From NCBI RefSeq assembly GCF_043678055.1, contig NZ_JBHEQA010000002.1, forward strand, positions 434,001 through 498,000: a stretch of DNA of 64,000 bases, given 5' to 3'. A program made the position numbers and the translations under genes. Of the stretch, positions 45,728-53,178 are shown piece by piece; positions within the stretch are counted from its first letter, which is position 1; each line of letters starts with the position of its first letter. Under the pieces are notes generated by a model. The model worked only from the letters and a program-made list of their open reading frames with translations. It was not told the DNA's origin and did no database searches. Source of the DNA: Spongiimicrobium salis (GTDB lineage: Bacteria > Bacteroidota > Bacteroidia > Flavobacteriales > Flavobacteriaceae).

Positions 45728-45755
45728 AACTGCTCTATGTGATAATGAACTGCTC
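45728..45755. repeat. Direct repeat upstream of a LytS-type kinase gene
   Basis: Two exact copies of AACTGCTC (45728-45735 and 45748-45755) are 20 bases apart in the divergent region between the pseudoenzyme operon and the second LytS/LytTR pair. Spacing is close to the two-turn geometry used by LytTR regulators. Confidence 0.35.
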
Positions 45756-45783
45756 AAAAAGGAGGATTATAATAAGTATCTTG

Positions 45784-45800
45784 CATCGGTAAACCGCTTT
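45784..45800 (+). repeat. 17-base element shared upstream of two kinase genes
   Basis: CATCGGTAAACCGCTTT matches the element at 32953-32969 at 15 of 17 bases. Here it ends 4 bases before the kinase ATG, within the presumed mRNA leader or ribosome entry region. Confidence 0.35.
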
Positions 45801-45804
45801 GATA

Positions 45805-47487
45805 ATGAACTTGAGATCTTTGCCGATTTTCCTTTTAATAGGTTTTGTGTTCTTACTGACATCCTGCACGCAAACCCCTGTTTTTTCGGAGTATCAGACC
45901 TTTTCCAAAATCGGAGATCAAGCGGAGTGGGCAGCCAAAGATTGGAACGATGAAGATTGGGACTGGAATAAACCCAAGGTGAAAGCAGGAGAGATATTCT
46001 GGACCAGAACCAGAGTAGATATTTTAAGCCCCCCAAAACCGCTCCACCTCTACGGTATTCGACCCTATATTTACGGAGAATATGAGATTTTTTGGGATGG
46101 TGTTTTGATCGGAAAAAATGGAAATCCCGGACAAGAATCAGCACTTGGGCCTGAAGGTAAAATGTGGGCAACTTTTGCCATTCCCTCCTATTTGACGGAA
46201 GAAGGGGAGCATGTGGTGGCCATTCGATCTAGCCTCCAATTTTTTCCAGATCATGTGGGTATGCGATTAGAAGTGGATGATTATGATGATTTGCTGACCG
46301 ATCGCCTCATAGAAACTTCCTATATGCATATTTTTGCAGGCGCCTTTTTGATTGCTTCTATCTACTTTCTTTTCCTTTTTCTAGGAAACAAAAAAGAATA
46401 TCCTACACTGGTGTTCAGTATTAGTTGCTTTTTCTTTTTTGTATTGAACCTTGCCCAATTTATTACCACCTATGTCCCCATACACTATAGATATCACCAC
46501 ATTCCATTGGAAACTATAGGTGCGCTGATGTTCGGCATCTCCTTCGTGATTCCATTCTATTTTTCTATGGAATTTCCGTATCCCAAACGCAAACTTTTTT
46601 TGATCATTTATACAATCATCTTACTATTTACCTTCCTCATAAAACGTGATTTCTTTGATTTTACCGCACGTAATATGGCTTTGGCCATGTGGTTGTTTTC
46701 CTTCGGCATTGTCGTTTTTGGAGTGTATAAAAAAAAGAAAGGCGCACGTCTAGTGTTGTTGGCATTGCTATTGTCCTTATTGATCAATTCGGTTACCCGC
46801 CTTGGCATAGGGCTTTACATTAGTTTTAGCATTATACTTCTGAGTATGTTTTACCTACTTTCGTTGCGGATCAAAGAACAGCGACTGGCTTACGAAACTT
46901 CCTTGGTGCAATCTACACGTTTGCAGCTGCAATTGCTCAAAAAAAATATTCAGCCCCATTTTTTAATGAACACCTTGACATCCTTGATCGATTGGATAGA
47001 GGAATCCCCTAAGAAAGGTGTTTTGTTCATTGAAGCCCTCGCCAAAGAATTTGATCTTTTTAATCGTATAGAGAACAAAACCTTGATTCCTACTTCCCAG
47101 GAAATCGCTCTTTGTCGCAACCATCTTGAAATTATGGGGTATCGAAAAGAAATGAAATACCTCTTGAAAGAAGAAGGAATAGACCCTAAAGAAAAAGTAC
47201 CTCCGGGAATTTTGCATACGCTCTTGGAAAATGGCATTACACATAGCTTGCCTCCTGAAGATAATGGTATTGAATTTCAATTGATTTTTGAAAAGGGTAC
47301 AGATTATAAATGTTATACTTTTTTGACTTTTGCCCAGGTATCTGAAGCGGCCAAGGCAGGCAGGGAAGATGGTACCGGACTCAAATATGTGAAAGCTAGG
47401 CTAACGGAAAGTTATCAGGAACAATGGGAGTTTACTTCCGAACCTACGGACCATGGTTGGAAAAGTGTCATAAAAATTTATGCATAA
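45805..47487 (+). CDS. Lipoprotein-type LytS sensor kinase with 7TM-DISM-like layout
   Basis: This 560-residue kinase uses the ATG at 45805 (MNLRSLP); the signal ends in a lipobox, FLLTSC (Cys21), unusual for a histidine kinase. An extracytoplasmic jelly-roll-like domain (about 25-160; GEIFWTRTRVDI, GEYEIFWDGVLIGKNG) is followed by about seven transmembrane helices (165-355), then the kinase core KKNIQPHFLMNTL (His385) and HTLLENGITHS. The layout resembles 7TMR-DISM sensors of carbohydrate-like ligands. The C-terminal ATPase part is short and its G-box weak (GREDGTGLKYVKARL). The response-regulator gene follows after 6 bases. Confidence 0.9.
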   Translation: MNLRSLPIFLLIGFVFLLTSCTQTPVFSEYQTFSKIGDQAEWAAKDWNDEDWDWNKPKVKAGEIFWTRTRVDILSPPKPLHLYGIRPYIYGEYEIFWDGVLIGKNGNPGQESALGPEGKMWATFAIPSYLTEEGEHVVAIRSSLQFFPDHVGMRLEVDDYDDLLTDRLIETSYMHIFAGAFLIASIYFLFLFLGNKKEYPTLVFSISCFFFFVLNLAQFITTYVPIHYRYHHIPLETIGALMFGISFVIPFYFSMEFPYPKRKLFLIIYTIILLFTFLIKRDFFDFTARNMALAMWLFSFGIVVFGVYKKKKGARLVLLALLLSLLINSVTRLGIGLYISFSIILLSMFYLLSLRIKEQRLAYETSLVQSTRLQLQLLKKNIQPHFLMNTLTSLIDWIEESPKKGVLFIEALAKEFDLFNRIENKTLIPTSQEIALCRNHLEIMGYRKEMKYLLKEEGIDPKEKVPPGILHTLLENGITHSLPPEDNGIEFQLIFEKGTDYKCYTFLTFAQVSEAAKAGREDGTGLKYVKARLTESYQEQWEFTSEPTDHGWKSVIKIYA

Positions 47488-47493
47488 ACAAAA

Positions 47494-48192
47494 ATGAACA
47501 TTTTAATCGTAGAAGATGAAACCAGGATTGCAAAGAGAATTGAACGGATGACCCGTTCCATTTTCGGAGATGCTTTACAATCCTTAAAACATACCGACAA
47601 CCTCCCTGAGGCATTGACACTTATAGAGAACAACAACTTGGATCTTGTACTTTTAGACCTAAATCTGAATGGGGATAATGGGTTTACGCTTTTAACTGCT
47701 GCCGTTTCAAGTGCTTTTCACACCATTATTATTTCTGCTTATAAAGAACAGGCCATTACCGCCTTTGAATATGGGGTGCTGGATTTTGTACCTAAACCCT
47801 TTAATAGAAATCGATTGGAACAGGCTTTTAAGGGAATCATAGCCAAGGAAAAACTGATCAGCAATAGCACAAAGTATTTGGCAGTAAAAAAAAGACAGCG
47901 AATACAATTAATATCTCTTGAAGACGTGCTATATATTAAAGGAGCCGGTGCCTATACGGAACTCTTTTTGGTAGATGGGAGAAAAGAACTGCACGATAAA
48001 TCCCTGGAAAAGCTGGAGCAGTTGTTATCCCATTCTTTTGAGCGTATCCATAAATCATATCTGGTAAAATTATCCGAGATCAAGGGAATTATTGTAGAGC
48101 CCGGAAGCAAATACATCGCCGAACTTAAAAATGGAAAACGCCTTCCTATCGGCAGGACCAAGTATAAGGATTTAAGGGCAAAGTGGCTTTAA
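47494..48192 (+). CDS. LytTR-family response regulator
   Basis: This 232-residue regulator has a receiver domain (ILIVEDE, phospho-acceptor Asp55 in LVLLDLNLNG, ISAYKEQAITAFEYGVLDFVPKPF) and a LytTR DNA-binding domain (about 128-230; LISLEDVLYIKGAGAYTELFL, FERIHKSYLVKLSEI). It is six bases after the kinase gene and is its partner. A convergent acyltransferase gene follows 20 bases on. Confidence 0.94.
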   Translation: MNILIVEDETRIAKRIERMTRSIFGDALQSLKHTDNLPEALTLIENNNLDLVLLDLNLNGDNGFTLLTAAVSSAFHTIIISAYKEQAITAFEYGVLDFVPKPFNRNRLEQAFKGIIAKEKLISNSTKYLAVKKRQRIQLISLEDVLYIKGAGAYTELFLVDGRKELHDKSLEKLEQLLSHSFERIHKSYLVKLSEIKGIIVEPGSKYIAELKNGKRLPIGRTKYKDLRAKWL

Positions 48193-48212
48193 ATCCTAAA
48201 TTCTGGTTATAA

Positions 48213-49355
48213 CTACATTACTTTTTTTTTCATCCCAAACAAGAATCTCATTGCATTATTGGGCCGAATAAACAGGTGATATAGCAGTATGCATATGAAG
48301 AAACAGGCAAAAAGTAGAAAAACATATTTAAAGGCCGTATTATCTGGGGTTTGAACCACATAATATCCTATAATCACAATAATGGTCTGGTGAAGGATAT
48401 AAAAGGGATAAACCGCTTGATTAGAATACTTTAGCCAATTGCTTTTTTTGTTCAGATATTTTCTGCCGTACCCCAAACAGGTTAATACCCATGCCCAAGC
48501 GTTTAAATTTAGCAAAGCGATAAAAATATAAGTCTGTGGTTTTGTTATCCAATTATCCCAAAGATCAAATGGCTCCCAACCATTCCATCGTACCACATTA
48601 ATGAAAATAATTAGTGTAAATGCGGCGCTAAGGTAAAACCGTCTTTTATGCTCAATTTGCTCAAGAATACCGGGGAATTTATACAGCACTACTCCAGTAA
48701 AAACAAAGAAGATAAAAAATGAATGACGCCCGATATCATGTATTAAATCGTGTGTTGTTGGAAAGTGTACGGCAAGAAAGGTATAGGGAATGATAGCCAA
48801 TAGTACTACCAAAAGAATACCATATGTTTTGCTAAAGAATTTTTCCAAGGCTTTTTTAACAGCTTCACGATCTAACAGCCTATAAAGAGGTATTGATAAT
48901 AAATTGTAACAAAATAAGTACGGAATAAACCAAAGGTGCAACCAGTGGAAATTCCCTTCAGGATACCATTCAAAATTTAAAAAGGTTCCGTAAAATTCAA
49001 AGAAATTAAAATCCGCGCCTTCCAATTTTCTTTCAAAATAAATTTGTGGCGCGACCAACAGGAACGTCCAGATCACCGTTGGAATAATCAGTCTTTTAAA
49101 ACGTTGATACAAAAAATGTTTTTGACTCATCTTTTCAAGAAGTATCGCAGAGACAAAACCAGAAACAAGGAATAATACAGGCATTCTAAAAGAAGACATC
49201 CAATAGTTGAATTCCATTAATACGCTGCTCGTTGAAGCATCTTTAATATGCCAATCATTTTCTGCAACAAAAATCATATTAACATGAAAAATAAACATCA
49301 TTAAAATGGCGATAACCCTTAAAAAATCAATGTAATAATATCTGTTTTTTTCCAT
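48213..49355 (-). CDS. Acyltransferase-3 family membrane protein
   Basis: This 380-residue integral membrane acyltransferase of the OafA/OpgC (acyltransferase 3) type transfers acyl groups to extracytoplasmic glycans or lipids in known members. About ten transmembrane helices are visible. Family features are YYIDFLRVIAILMMFIFH at the N-terminus with the likely catalytic His, FRMPVLFLVSG, and IYPFYILHQTIIVIIGYYVV near the end. It is a clear paralogue of the protein at 61339-62454, sharing the FRxPxLFLxSG and ILHQTxIVxxGYY segments. Both lie beside LytTR genes. It appears monocistronic. Confidence 0.92.
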   Translation of the reverse strand: MEKNRYYYIDFLRVIAILMMFIFHVNMIFVAENDWHIKDASTSSVLMEFNYWMSSFRMPVLFLVSGFVSAILLEKMSQKHFLYQRFKRLIIPTVIWTFLLVAPQIYFERKLEGADFNFFEFYGTFLNFEWYPEGNFHWLHLWFIPYLFCYNLLSIPLYRLLDREAVKKALEKFFSKTYGILLVVLLAIIPYTFLAVHFPTTHDLIHDIGRHSFFIFFVFTGVVLYKFPGILEQIEHKRRFYLSAAFTLIIFINVVRWNGWEPFDLWDNWITKPQTYIFIALLNLNAWAWVLTCLGYGRKYLNKKSNWLKYSNQAVYPFYILHQTIIVIIGYYVVQTPDNTAFKYVFLLFACFFICILLYHLFIRPNNAMRFLFGMKKKVM

Positions 49356-49613
49356 GTACAGCGGAGAGGTTTTAAATGGTGGTATTGAATTCGGACGTTG
49401 GTATGCGCACGAAAAAGTTTCTTTAATCTAAAAGACGTCTTTTTTTTTCAAAAGGTTGCCTTGATTTTGACTTTTTAAAGGACCCTTGAATTTTAGGGGC
49501 TAAAATATTCCCGGAATGAAGAATGGAAATATGTTATTTATTTAAATAAAATATTAAAATTATGTAAGTTAAATAATTATTTTTCAGTATATTCTGTTGT
49601 ATTTGTTGCTTCT

Positions 49614-50741
49614 TTATGATTTCCTTTTTTGGGCAGCTTCCAATCCTTGTTTCATTTGCGTTTCAAACTCAGAATTGGGATACTTGTTCAATCCGGCATT
49701 AAAATACTTTATGGCATTTTGGTAATCTTTGTGCCTTAAATAAAACTGCCCGAAACGATTTTGCCAATAAGCAGAATCATACCTTTTGGTAGTTAATACT
49801 TCTTTGAATTCTTCCATAAAAAAGCTAAAGTATTCAAAATTGTCCCTGTTCCAGGCTAGCCAAATCAATGAGTTCTTGGTTCCATTATTTATTTTACCAT
49901 TGCCACCAAAACGTTTGGCCCTTTCTTTGAAATAAGATTTTAAATATGGAATACCACCAGAATTTATGTAAGCTTCTATATCTTCAAAAATTAAACTGCT
50001 ATGATTGTGGTAATAATATCGGATTCCTTTAAACATTGCCATATGAGGCAAGGTCTCATGAAATTCATCATTAAACAATTCATATTTCCATATTAGATTT
50101 TTGGGTTCTTTCTTTTTTAAGAGTTCATAATAGGCATCCGATTGGGTGATGGTAAAGATATCTTTCTTGGAATTGGCTATGTAAGCATAAATCTCTTTAT
50201 CGGTATTAAAATTTGTTATCGCTTCTTCAGAAGCACCTCCTCCGTTGGAGATAATAGCCCCTGAGAACAAACTGGTTTCTTTTAATATAAGTTCACTCAC
50301 ATAAAAAGCAGCTGCTTCCCATCCAAAAATGATACGCTCTGTAGTGGTTCTATAATTAGAATCGATAAATGCAATTACTTCATCTTGAAGGAAAGCGGTA
50401 AACGTCCCATTTTCGTCTCCAAATAAAGTATAGCGCGATTGACGACTACTATTAATACCAACTACGATCATTTCTGGGATGGCATCAGGGTTTCGCAATG
50501 ATAGTTGAATGGATGCACCACTGGAAAAATACCATTGGCCATCCAGAATATATAATACGGGATACTTTTTGTCTGAAGTAGCATAGTTGTCAGGAAGATA
50601 TATTTGTAACACTCTATCTTGATTTAAGATGTTAGAATAAATCGTAACCTGCGTTCCTATGCCAATTGTGTTATTTTCGGTTTGTGCTAATAAAGCCATA
50701 TTCAAAAAACAACATAGACCGATGATGATAAATTGCTTCAC
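49614..50741 (-). CDS. Esterase-D-type fold protein with altered nucleophile, plus TPR tail
   Basis: This 375-residue exported protein starts at a GTG (50741) that opens a signal peptide (MKQFIIIGLCCFLNMALLAQ); the next Met is inside the signal. The fold is the esterase-D type (VLQIYLPDNYATSDKKYPVLYILDGQW), but the elbow reads IFGWEAAAF where relatives have FGHSLGG, so the Ser is replaced by Glu142. The His region (FHETLPHMAMFKGIRYYYH) remains. The C-terminal ~60 residues form TPR-like helices (NRFGQFYLRHKDYQNAIKYFNAGL). Probably not a classical esterase; a binding role or altered chemistry is possible. Confidence 0.82.
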   Translation of the reverse strand: MKQFIIIGLCCFLNMALLAQTENNTIGIGTQVTIYSNILNQDRVLQIYLPDNYATSDKKYPVLYILDGQWYFSSGASIQLSLRNPDAIPEMIVVGINSSRQSRYTLFGDENGTFTAFLQDEVIAFIDSNYRTTTERIIFGWEAAAFYVSELILKETSLFSGAIISNGGGASEEAITNFNTDKEIYAYIANSKKDIFTITQSDAYYELLKKKEPKNLIWKYELFNDEFHETLPHMAMFKGIRYYYHNHSSLIFEDIEAYINSGGIPYLKSYFKERAKRFGGNGKINNGTKNSLIWLAWNRDNFEYFSFFMEEFKEVLTTKRYDSAYWQNRFGQFYLRHKDYQNAIKYFNAGLNKYPNSEFETQMKQGLEAAQKRKS

Positions 50742-50840
50742 GTATTTTGTTTGTTTAATTGTTTGTGGAAGCTTAAATGTAAAATCTTTACCCCATTATC
50801 ATATTAGATATTAACTCCTTTATCATTTCTTTAACGCACA

Positions 50841-50942
50841 CTACCTCCAAAACCAGAAGAATAATTGTTTCCTTAAGCTTTCAGTAACCCGGTCATCTAC
50901 CCAAAAAACATCTATATTTTCATAGTTTTTCACCCCATAGTA
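50841..50942 (-). pseudogene. Remnant of a PD40 propeller C-terminus
   Basis: Read on the minus strand, this stretch encodes an open 33-codon tail containing DVFWVDDRVTESLRK before a stop. It matches the conserved ending of the island's PD40 proteins (for example YWVDARIIETLRPK and YWVDAQVIENLRP). No start codon or upstream blades remain, and a stop lies directly before it in frame. It sits just after the pseudoenzyme gene at 50978-52222, where a propeller module would be expected, and looks like the leftover of a deleted PD40 gene or fused domain. Confidence 0.6.
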
Positions 50943-50977
50943 TTAGCCTCCTTATGGGTATTTCTGTGCCAGGATCT

Positions 50978-52222
50978 TTATTCAAGGTCAAAGAGCCCAG
51001 ATTTGGAAAGTTCTCGGGCAATGACGTTAAGCTGATTACTTTCACGATTGGTATTGGAAGTCCCAAAAAATGCAATTACCAAATCTTTGGAGGGAGCAAT
51101 ATAGAGACCTTGCCCTCCATGTGCGCCTTTGTACAGGTCCCCGTCTTCATAGACAGCACTCCATTGATAATTGGGGTATATGGTTTCTCCTGTATGTCGC
51201 GACTTCTTTTGGAGCTTTTTGTTTACATCCCGAATTTTGTCCAAATGTGCATCAGAAATTAATGGATCCGCGTTCGTTCTGCCGCTGGGTGTAAAGGCGA
51301 GACCAAACCTGGCCAAGTCTCGAACTGTTGTTGACAGGCCATCGAGGTAGGAAAGCGAGAGTCCATTGGTATTGATTCCCAAAAGGGCATTGGATGCTGC
51401 CCCGATTCTGTTCCAAATTTCCTGTTCTACAAAATCCCTAAAAGTGAGACCACTCATTTTTTCTACTAAAAGAGTCAACAGCATAGCATCTGCATTGCTA
51501 AATTGGTATTCCGTTCCAGAAGGCTTGGCAGATTTTGCGGTGACCAAATCTTTCATGGGATCCGAACTTGGCTCAAAGATACTCAAGGATGCTGGATCAA
51601 TTCCAGAGCTCATGGAAAGTATATCGGTTATTGGCACATTTTCCCAACCCGAACCTTTAAGGGCCGTAAAGTAATGATCAATAGGTTTACGGGTATCTAT
51701 TAAGCCTTTATCTTCCAGAATAGCAACCGCTGTACTCACATAAACTTGGGTAATTAGAAAATTGACATGTAAATCGTTCGGAAACATTCTTGGATAGCCT
51801 TCAAAAACAATTTTGCCCTTATGAATGATAATGATCCCATTGACTTCTACCTGTTGAACATAATCATTTAAGGATAGTCCACCTCCTTTTTTTAAGTGGG
51901 TTGGGGTAATAAAGTATTTCACATCATCTCTAGGCGTTTCTTCAAGAATTTTTGGGGTATCCGACCGAGGAATATATGAGTGTGGTTTTATTTCGGAGAA
52001 GTTTAGGTAGAAATACCGTTCCAAATCCCCATAGACCGTCCAACGACCTCCTTCAAAAATGTGTTTATGAAAGCCGTAAATTTCCTCTTTCGTAAATCCG
52101 GAATAATTATAGGTCTCATATTTTGGACTTGTAGCGCTCAAAGTTTCCGTATCTGTTGTGGGCTCGCTTTTGCACCCAAGGAAAGGAAGTATTAGAAATA
52201 GTAAGCCTATTTTGTTTTTCAT
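50978..52222 (-). CDS. Beta-lactamase-fold pseudoenzyme lipoprotein
   Basis: This 414-residue lipoprotein (lipobox FLGC, Cys17) has a CubicO/class C beta-lactamase-type fold: GIIIIHKGKIVFEGYPR, DILSMSSGIDP, TVRDLARFGLAF and the late AHGGQGLYI. The catalytic segment HVNFLITQVYVST aligns with H..MSVSKSVTG of active relatives, giving Leu156 for Ser and Gln159 for Lys; the Tyr motif reads FSNAD (Phe241). It therefore lacks the standard nucleophile and base. A PD40 remnant follows its stop codon within 40 bases. It lies next to the functional-looking pair 52324-54356 on the same strand. Confidence 0.86.
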   Translation of the reverse strand: MKNKIGLLFLILPFLGCKSEPTTDTETLSATSPKYETYNYSGFTKEEIYGFHKHIFEGGRWTVYGDLERYFYLNFSEIKPHSYIPRSDTPKILEETPRDDVKYFITPTHLKKGGGLSLNDYVQQVEVNGIIIIHKGKIVFEGYPRMFPNDLHVNFLITQVYVSTAVAILEDKGLIDTRKPIDHYFTALKGSGWENVPITDILSMSSGIDPASLSIFEPSSDPMKDLVTAKSAKPSGTEYQFSNADAMLLTLLVEKMSGLTFRDFVEQEIWNRIGAASNALLGINTNGLSLSYLDGLSTTVRDLARFGLAFTPSGRTNADPLISDAHLDKIRDVNKKLQKKSRHTGETIYPNYQWSAVYEDGDLYKGAHGGQGLYIAPSKDLVIAFFGTSNTNRESNQLNVIARELSKSGLFDLE

Positions 52223-52323
52223 GATGTATATTTATATATATTCTTTCTGATTACCATAGGGATTGAGAACTATAAAGGGAATTACGCATTAAATACCTCG
52301 CATCTTTTCTATGGGGCAACATC

Positions 52324-53178
52324 CTATTGAGGTCTGAGATTCTCAATAATTTTTGCATCCATCCAATAGGGGTTTCCCAATACATAACTGCTTCCATCTT
52401 CCCTAGTTTTGGTATACCCTCTCCAAAAAGTGAAGTATTTTCCGTCTGGTGTCACTCTGGGGCGTTGCTCATAGACCGGAGTGTTTATCTTGTCTCCCAT
52501 ATTGATGGCCGTTCCCCATGAACCATCTTCCTTCCTAAAACTAATGTAAACATCAGGTCTGTTTTCGTCTTCCTTTTCGGCATCCCACATAATATAGGAT
52601 TCATCTGGAGCGATAAAGGGATGCGCAATGTACTTTCCCCTATTGATAGCGCCACTCATTTTCTTTGGGGTTTCATAGGCGCCATTGATAAGGCGCGAGT
52701 ACCCCATATATCCACTGCCATCCGGGTCTAGTACATAGAAATAATAGGTTCCACTGGGGGCTAGCGTTCCTCCCCATATGGGGATGTCTTTAAAAGGTTC
52801 GCTACTATTGAGCTTCTTATAATTGGGGTGAAATCGTTCTTTGTAACTATCGGTATCAGTCGGGGGAACGGACTTCCTGCTCCAATTTTGGTCCTTGTAT
52901 TCCATAAAAAACAAGGTAGATTCTCCATATTCCCCACCAGACCGGGCAAAGGAAAACTCCGTCATATCGGGCAGGAACACCACCTGGGTTTCCAAGTGCT
53001 CTTCGGTAGAAACAAGGCCGGGTGCAAACAATTCAGGGGTCAGACCAGGTGGTTTTAGGCCGCGATCGAGATCTTCCGAGGGAGGAAGACTAGGATTGTC
53101 TACTTGTCGCTTCTTCGTATTGCAAGCATTTAAAAATAGGGCAATTACGAGTATTAAAATAGAATAGCTTCTTTTCAT
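52324..53178 (-). CDS. PD40-propeller lipoprotein (KPPGL family)
   Basis: This 284-residue lipoprotein (lipobox LNAC, Cys19) carries the signature RGLKPPGLTPELFAPGLVS, PD40 blades (LPDMTEFSFAR, APDESYIMWDAEKED, TPDGKYFTFWR) and the ending WMDAKIIENLRPQ. Its ATG overlaps the stop of the upstream beta-lactamase-fold gene by 4 bases (ATGA), so the two are made together. The fusion at 29809-31821 joins the same two domains in the same order, which implies these two proteins work as one unit. Confidence 0.88.
   Translation of the reverse strand: MKRSYSILILVIALFLNACNTKKRQVDNPSLPPSEDLDRGLKPPGLTPELFAPGLVSTEEHLETQVVFLPDMTEFSFARSGGEYGESTLFFMEYKDQNWSRKSVPPTDTDSYKERFHPNYKKLNSSEPFKDIPIWGGTLAPSGTYYFYVLDPDGSGYMGYSRLINGAYETPKKMSGAINRGKYIAHPFIAPDESYIMWDAEKEDENRPDVYISFRKEDGSWGTAINMGDKINTPVYEQRPRVTPDGKYFTFWRGYTKTREDGSSYVLGNPYWMDAKIIENLRPQ

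Noticed and set aside
49430..49443. Palindrome AAAAGACGTCTTTT upstream of the acyltransferase gene
   Set aside because: It has no loop for a terminator and is easily formed by A- and T-runs; no other copy was noticed.
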